Below are positions 1 to 7,642 of a DNA stretch of 64,000 nucleotides, one piece after another. Source of the DNA: Lutacidiplasma sp049802875 (GTDB lineage: Archaea > Thermoplasmatota > Thermoplasmata > Lutacidiplasmatales > UBA184); contig JBARNH010000024.1 in the NCBI GenBank assembly GCA_049802875.1, forward strand, positions 1-64,000, written 5' to 3'. The first letter of the stretch is position 1. Each line of letters begins with the position of its first letter. The notes below the pieces were generated by a model that worked only from the letters and a program-made list of their open reading frames with translations, ran no database searches and was not told where the DNA came from. Position numbers and translations under genes: made by a program.

Positions 1-566
1 CGCGCGTGCCGGGCCAACACCTCGGCCAACATCTCGTGGTGGCGGTCGAGCGACGCGCGAACGGTGGTCCACTGCCGAGCATAGTCGGAGAGCGACGAGC
101 CGGGCACCGCGAGGAACGATTCCGCCGCACGAGACTCCCGTCCGACCGCCCGTTCGACGCGCTCTTCCTCCCGAGTTAAGGTGATCAAGATCTCTTCGGG
201 GGTGCGAAGCGCTCGCTCGAGCGCATCGTGGGCGGCGAGGAGGATGTGCCGGCGCTCCTCCTTCGGATCCCAGGGGGGGAGCGCGTGGCGAGCAAGACGG
301 AGTTCCGTCGTGTTTGCGACGGGCACGTCGACCCCCACACGGTCCGCGATCGCCCGGCCCAGCGATTCGGAGCCCGCCCGAATCGCGGTCCCCGACGGCA
401 GCGCACGTAGGGCCTCAAGGAGCCGGGAGGGAAGTCGGCCTGCCGCCTCGCTACCGTCAAGGGAGGGAGGAGGTTCGGGAACGCTGGGATAAACCACCGG
501 GGGGGCCGGGGGCGAAGGAACTAGGAAAAGCTGGGGCCCTCGTCGAACGACGATCGCGCTCGCCAC
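1..566 (-). CDS. Unknown protein, C-terminus beyond window edge (faint NOP5-like N-domain)
   Basis: An open frame runs from a GTG at 566 off the left edge, giving about 188 residues. The GTG lies 3 nt after the purF stop in the same direction, so the two are probably cotranscribed. The start reads ASAIVVRRG, followed by a Pro-rich stretch (residues 15-40), an alpha/beta-looking segment (45-90), and a Glu/Arg-rich helical region (about 105-188). That order loosely resembles the N-domain plus coiled coil of archaeal NOP5, but the usual REWY-type motif at the start of the coiled coil is not visible. The frame is supported by continuous charged helical composition without stops. I do not assign a function; NOP5-like is a weak guess. 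Confidence 0.5.
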   Translation of the reverse strand, partial: MASAIVVRRGPQLFLVPSPPAPPVVYPSVPEPPPSLDGSEAAGRLPSRLLEALRALPSGTAIRAGSESLGRAIADRVGVDVPVANTTELRLARHALPPWDPKEERRHILLAAHDALERALRTPEEILITLTREEERVERAVGRESRAAESFLAVPGSSLSDYARQWTTVRASLDRHHEMLAEVLARHA

Positions 567-569
567 ACC

Positions 570-1976
570 CTAAAACTCCTCGAGCGACTTCTGGAACCGG
601 TGGTGTTCCTCGGGGACATCGACGGGGTACTTTCCGGTGAGGCAGCCGAGGCAGAGGCTCTCCGCCGGGAGGGTGATCGACTCGACCAGACCCTGCATCG
701 AGAGGTAGTGGACGCTGTCGGCACCGACGACCTCCGCCACCTGTTCCTCGTTCCGTTCGTTGGCCACGAGTTGTTGGCGGTCCTTCATGTCGACCCCAAA
801 GTAACAGGGCGCACGAATGGGGGGACATCCGATCCGAACGTCGACCCGAGTCGCTCCGGCGCCTCGGACCATTTGCACGATCTCGCGCAGCGTGGTGCCT
901 CGAACGATCGAGTCGTCAAGCAATACGACCCGCTTTCCCGTGAGTAAGCCGGGCACCGGGTGCAGCTTGACTCGGACCTCGGACTCTCGCCGCTTCTGGT
1001 CCGGCAGGATGAACGTCCGTTCGACGAACCGATTCTTGATCAACGCCTCGGCGTACGGGATCTTGGATCCCTCCGAGAACCCGAGCGCCTGGGGGCGCGC
1101 GGAGTCCGGAACCGGTACGACTAGGTCGGCCTCGACCGGGCTCTCCTTCGCGAGCCGAACTCCGATGCGGTGCCGCACATCGTAGATCGGTACGTTCTCG
1201 GCGATCGAGTCGGGACGGGAGAAGTACACCCACTCGAACATGCAGTGGGCTCGCTCGCCCGAGCTCGGGATCCGAGAGGTCCGAGCGAGCTGACCCTTTT
1301 CCAGGACGACCACCTCGCCCGGAAGGACGTCGCGGATCAGTTTTCCCCCCATCAACTCGAGGGCTACCGATTCGCTGGCCACCGCGACCCCGCCCTCGAT
1401 CGTCCCGTAGACGAGCGGCCGGATCCCCAGCGGGTCGCGGAAACCGAATATCCGGTTCCCGACGACCATCACGACGGCGTAGCCGCCGATCAGTTCGGGA
1501 CACGCTCGCCGGATCGCGGCGTCCAGGTCTCGAGTGTGGTTGAACTCGAGGGCGATCGCTTGAGCGATCGTCTCGGTGTCGGCGTTCCCGAGGAGCTCGA
1601 CCCCCTGGATCTGAATGCGGCGACGGATGCGCTCGTAGTTCACGAGATCGCCGTTCGCGGCCAAGGCGGCGTCCTCGTCGCGGACCTTGAAGACGATCGG
1701 CTGCGCATTCTCGAGGTCGGTCGACCCGGTCGTGGGGTACCGAACGTGCCCGATCCCGCAGGACCCACGGAGCGAATCCAGCATCTCCTGGGTGAAGATC
1801 TCGTGGACGAGGCCCATCCCCTTCCGGTGGTGGAGCACCCCGTGGCTCGTCGTCGCGATCCCGGACGACTCCTGGCCCCGATGCTGGAGAGCCCGCAGGC
1901 CCCGGAAAAGGAAGGGGGCCGCACCCTTTCCCTGGAGCGAAACCCCTACGACGCCGCAGTGATCCCGCGCCGGCAT
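570..1976 (-). CDS. purF: Amidophosphoribosyltransferase PurF
   Basis: First committed step of purine synthesis: converts PRPP and glutamine to phosphoribosylamine, in the cytosol. Starting at the ATG at 1976 puts the N-terminal nucleophile at Cys7 (MPARDHCGVVGV), a short propeptide typical of the family; an upstream in-frame start at 2018 would give an unnatural extension. The N-terminal half is an Ntn glutaminase. The C-terminal half has the PRPP loop VLLDDSIVRGTT and cysteines, including a C-terminal CLGCLTGKYP, of the iron-sulfur type known from Bacillus PurF. 468 residues, normal length. It follows L12 by 85 bp with a possible TATA element (CTTAAGAA, minus strand) near 2031-2038, so it may have its own promoter. 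Confidence 0.95.
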   Translation of the reverse strand: MPARDHCGVVGVSLQGKGAAPFLFRGLRALQHRGQESSGIATTSHGVLHHRKGMGLVHEIFTQEMLDSLRGSCGIGHVRYPTTGSTDLENAQPIVFKVRDEDAALAANGDLVNYERIRRRIQIQGVELLGNADTETIAQAIALEFNHTRDLDAAIRRACPELIGGYAVVMVVGNRIFGFRDPLGIRPLVYGTIEGGVAVASESVALELMGGKLIRDVLPGEVVVLEKGQLARTSRIPSSGERAHCMFEWVYFSRPDSIAENVPIYDVRHRIGVRLAKESPVEADLVVPVPDSARPQALGFSEGSKIPYAEALIKNRFVERTFILPDQKRRESEVRVKLHPVPGLLTGKRVVLLDDSIVRGTTLREIVQMVRGAGATRVDVRIGCPPIRAPCYFGVDMKDRQQLVANERNEEQVAEVVGADSVHYLSMQGLVESITLPAESLCLGCLTGKYPVDVPEEHHRFQKSLEEF

Positions 1977-2061
1977 GGCTCGACCGAGGGCGAGAGTGCG
2001 GCCTCCCGACCGAGCCACCCGACCCCGCTTCTTAAGCGGTGCGCTCGCGATGGCGCGAACT

Positions 2062-2373
2062 TCACCCGAACAGCGCGGAGAGGCCCTCGGCCGCCTCTTC
2101 CTCGGTGACGCCCTTCTCTTCCTTCTTCTCCTCTTCCTTCTTTTCGCCCTTCGCGTCCTTCTTCTCGGCCGGCGCGGCCGGAGCGGGCGCGGCGAACGTC
2201 TCCGCCTTGGCGAGGACTTCGGTCAGGTTGACCCCCTCAAGGGAGGCGATCAACGCCTTTACCCGGGCGGCGTCGGGCGTAATGCCCGCGGCCGTCAGGA
2301 CGCCCGCGAGGGCCTTCTCGTCGATCGGCTTTCCGGCCGCATTGAGCAGCAGGGCTCCATACACATACTCCAT
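2062..2373 (-). CDS. rpl12: Ribosomal protein L12 (P1-type stalk protein)
   Basis: Acidic stalk protein of the large subunit that recruits elongation factors. 103 residues from the ATG at 2373. The N-terminal dimerisation part (MEYVYGALLLNAAGKPI) is followed by an Ala/Pro hinge, a Lys/Glu-rich charged segment and the conserved P-protein tail ending SALFG. A short upstream in-frame start would add three residues; the ATG before EYVYGALLL matches family starts and is preceded by GGAGTG. Third gene of an L1-L10-L12 cluster, 31 bp after L10. Confidence 0.96.
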   Translation of the reverse strand: MEYVYGALLLNAAGKPIDEKALAGVLTAAGITPDAARVKALIASLEGVNLTEVLAKAETFAAPAPAAPAEKKDAKGEKKEEEKKEEKGVTEEEAAEGLSALFG

Positions 2374-2404
2374 TGTTCTCACTCCGTGGTCTTTGGGGGG
2401 ACCC

Positions 2405-3265
2405 TCAGTTACCTGTCAACTTTCCGACCGCCGCCGCCTCTCGCATTGCCTTCGCGAAGAGCGGCTCGATCGTCTCCTTCGTGATGTAGCCGGCCGCGAG
2501 GGCGAGGCCTAGGGCGCGGCGGTGAGCCTTCGTGACGAGGAGAGGGAGGGTCTGCGGGGTCGCGTACCCGACCTCGACCGCGAGTCCGAGCGCACTCCGC
2601 GCCGCGCGCAGGAGATCGTCTCGCCGGGCATCGAGGTCTACGTTCAGCACGGACGGGGGATAGAAGGTCTCGCCGTCGACGACGCCCCGGAGGGTAAGTC
2701 CGACCTCGAGCGGAAAGACCTCGAGGCGCGTCAGCAGCCCGGCGACCTCTCGGGAGATCGGGGCGCCGGCCTTCACGATCGTCGTGTCCTTTTTCAGGAT
2801 GACCTTCCCTTTCTCGATCGCAGCCGGGAAACCGGCGTGCTGCAGCTCGCCGACGATCGGGCCGGGCTTGAAATTCGTCGTTCCCGCCGGAACCAGAATG
2901 TCGTGGGGGGCGATCTCGCCGCCCCTTGCCGGGGTCGGCGATCGGGTTCGGGAGAACTCTTGGAAGAGCGAGAACGGATTTCCTTCGGCGGCCAACACCG
3001 CGGTCTGGTCCTCGACTTGGGCCAACAGCGGCTGCAGCGCAGGACGCTTCGTCGTCGCCTTCTCGATCGCGTGCCGTAGAGAAGTGTTGGTCGCGACTTG
3101 GATGGGGTGACCACGCGTACGCAACTCTCGGCGCATCGACTGCAAAGCGGCCGCGGGAACTCCGCGCACTCCAACGATCGCCGTCATCGACCGCGATAGG
3201 AGCACCGCTTCGAGCGCGTCGACCGAAGCCAACCGCTCGGGCGGAACAGAACCTCGACCGGGCAT
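2405..3265 (-). CDS. rpl10: Ribosomal protein L10 (P0-like), lacking an acidic tail
   Basis: Base of the ribosomal stalk: binds 23S rRNA and carries L12 dimers. 286 residues. The N-terminal rRNA-binding domain has TAIVGVRGVPAAALQ; the middle matches the archaeal P0 insertion (PHDILVPAGTTNFKPGP, KDTTIVKAGAPIS); helices for L12 binding lie near the C-terminus. The protein ends FAKAMREAAAVGKLTGN, without the Glu-rich linker and GLGALFG-type tail seen in most archaeal L10 proteins, so stalk factor binding would rest on L12 alone. Cotranscribed with L1 (14-bp gap) and L12. Confidence 0.95.
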   Translation of the reverse strand: MPGRGSVPPERLASVDALEAVLLSRSMTAIVGVRGVPAAALQSMRRELRTRGHPIQVATNTSLRHAIEKATTKRPALQPLLAQVEDQTAVLAAEGNPFSLFQEFSRTRSPTPARGGEIAPHDILVPAGTTNFKPGPIVGELQHAGFPAAIEKGKVILKKDTTIVKAGAPISREVAGLLTRLEVFPLEVGLTLRGVVDGETFYPPSVLNVDLDARRDDLLRAARSALGLAVEVGYATPQTLPLLVTKAHRRALGLALAAGYITKETIEPLFAKAMREAAAVGKLTGN

Positions 3266-3279
3266 GGGCTTCCTCCTTC

Positions 3280-3918
3280 CTACCAGAGCTGAACGGCGGG
3301 ACCCATAGTCGTCTTGACGAAGACCGACTCGATGTTCGTGCGACCCCGCTCGAGCTTCCCGACGATCCGGTTGAGCACGGCGTCCACGTTCTGTGCGATT
3401 TGCTCCGCCGGCATGGTCCGTGTTCCGACGGGGGCGTGAAAGGTCCGGTTCCCCTTGGATCGGATCCGGATCGACCGCTTCAGCGCGTTGACGAGGTTGG
3501 TGGGGTCGCTCCCCGGCGGAACCGGGCGCGGCATCTTTCCCCGCGGACCGAGCACGATGCCGAGGCGCTTACCGATGGTCGGCATCAGCGGGGCCTCGGC
3601 GAGAAAGAAATCGATGTCCGTGACGACCTTCTTGGCGGCCTTCTTGTCCTTCGCAAAATCGTCCAGCTCGTTCGCGGGCACGACCAGGTCGGCGACCCCG
3701 CGCATTTTCTGGCAGAGTTCGGCCGAGCCAAAGACGGCGACCTTGACGGTCTTGCCCCGTCCGTTCGGGAGTTGCACCTCGTCTTCGAGGCGGTTCTTGG
3801 GCACGGTGAGGTCGAGATCCTTGAGATTGACCGACAGCTCGACGGTCTCCGAAAAACCACGCTCGGGAGCCTTCCCGAGGACTTCGGTGACGACTTCGAG
3901 CGAGGGTCGATCGGCCAT
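3280..3918 (-). CDS. rpl1: Ribosomal protein L1
   Basis: L1-stalk protein that binds 23S rRNA and moves deacylated tRNA at the E site. 212 residues, standard length. Recognisable family segments include VFGSAELCQKMRGVADL and the conserved GPRGKMPRPVPP loop, followed by RSKGNRTFHAPVGT. First gene of the L1-L10-L12 operon; ATG at 3918 follows a GAGGAG ribosome binding site. In methanogens L1 represses its own mRNA by binding the leader; the roughly 60-nt leader here leaves room for such a site, but I see no convincing match to the rRNA target. Confidence 0.96.
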   Translation of the reverse strand: MADRPSLEVVTEVLGKAPERGFSETVELSVNLKDLDLTVPKNRLEDEVQLPNGRGKTVKVAVFGSAELCQKMRGVADLVVPANELDDFAKDKKAAKKVVTDIDFFLAEAPLMPTIGKRLGIVLGPRGKMPRPVPPGSDPTNLVNALKRSIRIRSKGNRTFHAPVGTRTMPAEQIAQNVDAVLNRIVGKLERGRTNIESVFVKTTMGPAVQLW

Positions 3919-3955
3919 ATTCTCCTCAGGGAGCGCGGCCGCCGAGTAGGCTTTG

Positions 3956-3966
3956 GTAGATAACCC
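3956..3966 (-). promoter_or_regulatory. Candidate TATA element of the L1-L10-L12 operon
   Basis: Minus-strand GGGTTATCTAC, centred about 43 nt before the L1 ATG. That predicts a transcript with a short leader containing the GAGGAG ribosome binding site. A small hairpin-capable AACCC/GGGTT pair lies just upstream of it. Confidence 0.45.
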
Positions 3967-4106
3967 TTCGGGTTGGGCGGAGTCGGTACATCGCCGAGAA
4001 ACGGAGCGTACGGTCGTCGCGGAGCTTCGCCGGAGGAACCGGCGTCGGCGGGCTTGTCGCGGCCGTCACGGACGGGGGTCCCTCGGCGAAAGTCGCGCCC
4101 ATGACC

Positions 4107-4114
4107 CTATATAG
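4107..4114 (+). promoter_or_regulatory. TATA box of the L44e operon
   Basis: CTATATAG, centred about 27 nt before the L44e ATG at 4138. The spacing predicts transcription starting at or next to the start codon (leaderless mRNA). Good match to the archaeal TATA consensus in otherwise GC-rich DNA. Confidence 0.7.
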
Positions 4115-4137
4115 GAAGCGAGGCTCGCCGGCCCCCG

Positions 4138-4422
4138 ATGCACTATCCAAAGGTCGTGTCCACGTATTGCCCGAAGTGCAAGGTCCACACGGCGCACGAA
4201 GTGGAGAAGGTCAAGAAGCGACCGGCCTCCGAGATGAAGTGGGGCCAGCGGCGATTCCGCCGAGCGACCGCGGGATACGGAGGCTTCCCTCGTCCAAAGC
4301 CCGAGGGCCGGGCAAAGGCCGTACGCCGGGTCAACCTCCGATTCCGCTGCAAGAAATGCGCGTACATCGTCCAGCCGGCCAGTTGGCGCGCGAGCAGCCT
4401 CGAACTCGTGGAGCACCACTAA
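4138..4422 (+). CDS. rpl44e: Ribosomal protein L44e
   Basis: Zinc-binding protein of the archaeal/eukaryotic large subunit near the E site. 94 residues, family length. Two zinc knuckles are visible: CPKC at residues 11-14 and CKKC at residues 76-79. The basic middle (WGQRRFRRATAGYGGFPRPKP) matches the family. First gene of a seven-gene run with S27e, aIF2-alpha, Nop10, an HTH protein, Trm56 and mevalonate kinase; TATA box 27 nt upstream. Confidence 0.97.
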   Translation: MHYPKVVSTYCPKCKVHTAHEVEKVKKRPASEMKWGQRRFRRATAGYGGFPRPKPEGRAKAVRRVNLRFRCKKCAYIVQPASWRASSLELVEHH

Positions 4423-4434
4423 CGGAGTTTCTCG

Positions 4435-4611
4435 ATGCGTGGCCCCTCCCCGTTCTGGGTCGTCAAGTGCCCCGACTGCTCGACCGAGCAGACCATCTTC
4501 AGCCGTCCGGCCACGGTCGTGAACTGTGGCGTGTGCGGGGCGACGCTCGCCACGCCGACCGGTGGCCAGGCGAAGCTCCGCGGGGAACTCGTCCGCCCCG
4601 TCACCGCCTAG
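4435..4611 (+). CDS. rps27e: Ribosomal protein S27e
   Basis: Small-subunit zinc-ribbon protein. 58 residues from the ATG at 4435, 12 bp after the L44e stop. Zinc ligands are CPDC (residues 12-15) and CGVC (residues 31-34), with FWVVKCPDCSTEQTIFSRP typical of the family. The L44e-S27e-aIF2alpha order is a conserved archaeal cluster, which supports this short gene. Confidence 0.95.
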   Translation: MRGPSPFWVVKCPDCSTEQTIFSRPATVVNCGVCGATLATPTGGQAKLRGELVRPVTA

Positions 4612-4630
4612 GCAGGGGAACCGACATCGG

Positions 4631-5407
4631 ATGCCTCTCAGAGCAGAATACCCCGAGGAGGGCGACCTCGTCGTCGGAACCGTCACCTCGATCCGGAACT
4701 TCGGCGCCTTCGTCACTCTCGACGAGTACGCGGGGCGCGAGGCGTTCATTCATCTCTCGGAAGTCGCCACCGGGTGGGTCAAGTACATCCGCGACCACAT
4801 CCGGGAAGGACAGAAGATCGTCGCTCGGGTGCTGCGGGTCGACCCGGTCAAGAGTCAGATCGACCTCTCACTCAAGCGGATCAACGACCACCAGCGCCGG
4901 GAGAAGACCCAGCAGTGGAAGAACGAAGGTCGCGCCCTCCGGTTGGTCGAACAGGTGGCCCAGGCGCTCAAGATCACCGCCGACGAAGCGAGCGACCTCT
5001 TCGGTACGACGCTCGTCGAGAAGTACGGGTCCCTTTTCCAAGCCTTTGAGGTCGCGTCCGCCGACGCGAAGCGATTCCAGCAAGAGAACGATAAGGCGCC
5101 GTGGGTCACTGCGTTCCTCAACGTGGCCCGGGAGAATATCGTCCCGCCGCAGGTCACGATCCTCGGGACGCTCGAGATCTCCGACCCGACCCCCGATGGC
5201 CTCGATCACGTTCGCGCGGCGCTCCTGGCGGCCGAAGCGGTCGATTCCGAGGCGGTCGAGGTCCACTACGTGGGCGCTCCCAAGTATCGGGTCCGCGTCT
5301 TGGCGAGCCAGTACAAGGTGGCTGAGGAGACCCTGAAGCGCGCCACCGACGCCGCGCTCAAGTCGATCAAGTCCGCCGGCGGCGAAGGGACGTTCACTCG
5401 CACATGA
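4631..5407 (+). CDS. eif2a: Translation initiation factor aIF2 subunit alpha
   Basis: Alpha subunit of the heterotrimer that delivers Met-tRNAi to the small subunit. 258 residues from the ATG at 4631, 19 bp after the S27e stop; upstream in-frame codons overlap S27e and are not family-like. Residues 10-85 are an S1 RNA-binding domain (GDLVVGTVTSIRNFGAFVTL, then HLSEVATGWV and VDLSLKRI-type strands, here IDLSLKRIN). A helical domain and a C-terminal alpha/beta domain that contacts the gamma subunit follow. The stop overlaps the Nop10 start (ATGA). Confidence 0.96.
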   Translation: MPLRAEYPEEGDLVVGTVTSIRNFGAFVTLDEYAGREAFIHLSEVATGWVKYIRDHIREGQKIVARVLRVDPVKSQIDLSLKRINDHQRREKTQQWKNEGRALRLVEQVAQALKITADEASDLFGTTLVEKYGSLFQAFEVASADAKRFQQENDKAPWVTAFLNVARENIVPPQVTILGTLEISDPTPDGLDHVRAALLAAEAVDSEAVEVHYVGAPKYRVRVLASQYKVAEETLKRATDAALKSIKSAGGEGTFTRT

Positions 5408-5589
5408 CCGAATCACTGCTCCACGTGTGCCGCCCCTGCCGTCGATACACCCTGCGATCGAAGTGTCCGGAATGTGGCAGCGCGACTCGAACTCCGCACC
5501 CCGCCCGCTTCGACCCGGGGGACCGGTACGGGAAGTACCGCCGGATGTTGGCGGAATCGAGCGGCTCCGTCGCGGAGCGCGGGGCGTGA
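5404..5589 (+). CDS. nop10: H/ACA RNP protein Nop10
   Basis: Small core protein of box H/ACA pseudouridylation particles, holding Cbf5 in an active form. 61 residues. It has the family zinc ribbon (CRPCRRYTL and KCPECG) and the basic DPGDRYGKYRR tail that contacts Cbf5. It starts inside the aIF2-alpha stop codon (ATGA overlap), and the aIF2alpha-Nop10 order is conserved in archaea. Confidence 0.96.
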   Translation: MTESLLHVCRPCRRYTLRSKCPECGSATRTPHPARFDPGDRYGKYRRMLAESSGSVAERGA

Positions 5590-6119
5590 TGAGCATGTCA
5601 GCCTCCATGCATCGGATCAAGGTCGTCAACGACGTCAGCGATTTGGTCTCGATCCTCCGGGCGGTCGACTCGCCGCTCAAGCTCCGGCTCGTCCAGCGCC
5701 TCGGGGAGAATTGGTTGACCGGCGAGGACGTCGAGCGGGAGTTCGGGAAGGAGGGGATCAAGGCCCTCGTCTTCTTCGAGAAGCTTCGGTTAATCGATAC
5801 GCGCTGGGTCGCGCGGGAGGGACGGAAGCAGCCCGACAAGAGCTACCACTTCTACTACTCGACGATCAACATCAACACGACCTCGCCGCTCGCCGAGGTT
5901 TCCGAGGTGCTGGCGATCGCGATGATGGGCCCGAAAGAGTACGCGAAGCTCGAGCAGAAGATTCACGACGCGGTCGGGGCCGAAGGACGGTTCTTCTCGG
6001 ATGTCGCCGAGGAGCTCGGCATGTCGCCGACTCGGCTGAAGGGCCTGGTCAAACGCTCGGACAAGCTGGAGTACCGTGGGCACCGGATCGAGCGATTCCA
6101 AGCGGAAACGACTCCCTAG
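5589..6119 (+). CDS. Winged-helix (ArsR-like) DNA-binding protein
   Basis: Predicted cytosolic transcription regulator of unknown target. 176 residues from the ATG at 5589, which overlaps the Nop10 stop (TGATG); ATGs at 5595 and 5607 are alternatives. The first half has a helix-turn-helix pattern (DSPLKLRLVQRLGENWLTG) followed by a wing-like strand (RLIDTRWVAREGR). The second half is helical and ends in another helix-turn-helix-like segment (VAEELGMSPTRLKGLVKR). Its place inside a translation/RNA-modification operon suggests a housekeeping rather than accessory role, but that is inference. No ligand-binding cysteines stand out. Confidence 0.75.
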   Translation: MSMSASMHRIKVVNDVSDLVSILRAVDSPLKLRLVQRLGENWLTGEDVEREFGKEGIKALVFFEKLRLIDTRWVAREGRKQPDKSYHFYYSTININTTSPLAEVSEVLAIAMMGPKEYAKLEQKIHDAVGAEGRFFSDVAEELGMSPTRLKGLVKRSDKLEYRGHRIERFQAETTP

Positions 6120-6645
6120 TCGGCGGCCCCGGGTCTCCGTCCTTCGCGTCGGGCACCGTGCGGGCCGGGACCCGCGTCTCACCACTCACCTCGCCCTCGC
6201 GTCGCGCGCCCTGGGCGCGGACCGGATGTACCTCGAACCGCCCGACCCGGACCTGGCGTCGCGGGTCGCCGCACTCGGACGCGGCTGGGGAGGCACCTTT
6301 GAGGTGGTCGGGACCGACAATTGGAAAACCGTCGTCCGCTCGTTCGACGGACTCGTGGTACACCTCACGATGTACGGACTGTCCCTCGACCGAGTGCTCC
6401 CGCGACTCCGACGCGCCCCGCGGATCCTGCTGGTGGCCGGGGGCGCCAAGGTCCCTCGGGATCTCTACCGCCTCGCCGGTATGAACGTGGCGGTCGGCCA
6501 TCAGCCGCACAGCGAGGTCGCCGCGGTCGCGGTCGTCTTGGATCGACTGCTCGGCGGCCCAGGATCCCAGCGCCTCGGGGGCGCCCGACGTCGAGTCGTC
6601 CCCCGCGCCCGCGGAAAGAAGGTCGTCGTGCGAAGGGGACCGTGA
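6076..6645 (+). CDS. trm56: tRNA (cytidine(56)-2'-O)-methyltransferase aTrm56
   Basis: SPOUT-class enzyme that methylates the 2'-O of C56 in the tRNA T-loop using SAM. 189 residues. Family signatures are SVLRVGHRAGRDPRLTTHLAL near the N-terminus, given here only in part as RVGHRAGRDPRLTTH, and the trefoil-knot SAM site GGAKVPRDLY with NVAVGHQPHSEVA. The best start is a GTG at 6076, overlapping the preceding gene by 44 bp and adding about 20 basic residues; no ATG lies between the preceding stop and the conserved start, so the true N-terminus is uncertain. Its target residue lies in the same T-loop that carries an intron in the tRNA-Glu at 29837. Confidence 0.92.
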   Translation: MGTGSSDSKRKRLPSRRPRVSVLRVGHRAGRDPRLTTHLALASRALGADRMYLEPPDPDLASRVAALGRGWGGTFEVVGTDNWKTVVRSFDGLVVHLTMYGLSLDRVLPRLRRAPRILLVAGGAKVPRDLYRLAGMNVAVGHQPHSEVAAVAVVLDRLLGGPGSQRLGGARRRVVPRARGKKVVVRRGP

Positions 6646-7628
6646 CCGCCGAAGAACTGCCTCCGATCTTAGCCGGGCAGCTTCCGATCGCCGCCCGGGC
6701 TCCGGGGAAGTGCATCGTCTTCGGCGAGCACTCTGTCGTCCATGGGGGACCCGAACTCGTCTTCGCGATCGACCTCGAGACTCAGGTCTTCGTCCGACCT
6801 TCGACGGAAACGAGGCTGAACGGAGACGTTCACGCCTCGCGACAGAACCCGTACTTCGCCCGCGCTCTCGCGTCGTTGTGGTCCGAGGGTGCGCCGATCG
6901 ACGTTCGCGCCGTCTCCCGGATCCCGCGGGCGGCGGGTCTCGGATCGTCCGCCGCGTTCGTGGCGGCCTTGACAGCCGCCCTCGGTTCCGCCACGGGAGG
7001 GATCGACCGCCCTACCCTCGCCAATCGCAGCTTCCAGGTCGAGCGAGGAGCTCAAGGGGTCGGGAGTCCCGGGGACACGACGGCCGTCGTCGGAGGGGGA
7101 TTCCTTGCGGTCAACGGCGGCTCCGGAGTCCCGCTGTGGACCGTGGACGATGGGGATCGTCACTGGGAAGTTCGCCGGGTCAGCGATCCAGGTTGGGTCT
7201 GGGTCGTCGCCCACACTGGGATTCCCCGCGCCACCGGTGACGCTGTGCGGGCGGTCGGAGAGCGGCTCCGCCTTCCCGATGGCCCCGCGCTCTTGGCCGA
7301 GTTTCGTCGGGTCGCCGAGGACGGGATGCGGGCGGTGAACGGGGGCGACCGTTCGACGGTCGCGGAGCTCCTCCGACGAAACCAAGAGCTCCTCCGCGAG
7401 GTCGGGGTCTCTCACCCTCGGATCGAAGAGTTGCTCCGCGCGGCCGAGCCGTCGGCCGAGGGGGCGAAGCTGACGGGGGCCGGGGCGGGAGGGTCGATCG
7501 TCGCGCTCCCGATCCCCGGTAAAGAGACGGAGCTCGTGCGGCGCCTCGCGCGCGCGGGCGGATTGCCGTTCGTGGTGCGGCCGGCACCACTCGGGGCGGG
7601 CTTGGCCGAAGCGTCTCCCTCGGCGTGA
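6642..7628 (+). CDS. mvk: Mevalonate kinase
   Basis: GHMP kinase phosphorylating mevalonate at the 5 position, early in isoprenoid and so archaeal lipid synthesis. 328 residues from a GTG overlapping the Trm56 stop (GTGA). Motifs: APGKCIVFGEHSVVHGGPEL at the N-terminus, the glycine-rich ATP loop PRAAGLGSSAA, and the C-terminal GAKLTGAGAGGSIVAL. The intact FGEHSVV and ATP-loop motifs favour a classical mevalonate kinase rather than the mevalonate-3-kinase used by Thermoplasma. Last gene of the L44e operon; it converges on the YchF-type GTPase. Confidence 0.93.
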   Translation: MTAEELPPILAGQLPIAARAPGKCIVFGEHSVVHGGPELVFAIDLETQVFVRPSTETRLNGDVHASRQNPYFARALASLWSEGAPIDVRAVSRIPRAAGLGSSAAFVAALTAALGSATGGIDRPTLANRSFQVERGAQGVGSPGDTTAVVGGGFLAVNGGSGVPLWTVDDGDRHWEVRRVSDPGWVWVVAHTGIPRATGDAVRAVGERLRLPDGPALLAEFRRVAEDGMRAVNGGDRSTVAELLRRNQELLREVGVSHPRIEELLRAAEPSAEGAKLTGAGAGGSIVALPIPGKETELVRRLARAGGLPFVVRPAPLGAGLAEASPSA

Positions 7629-7642
7629 CTTCCTGCCGGGGG

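Noticed and set aside
3962..3974. AACCC-TTC-GGGTT hairpin as a terminator
   Set aside because: Lies just upstream of the L1 promoter between divergent genes, has no T run and is only 5 bp.
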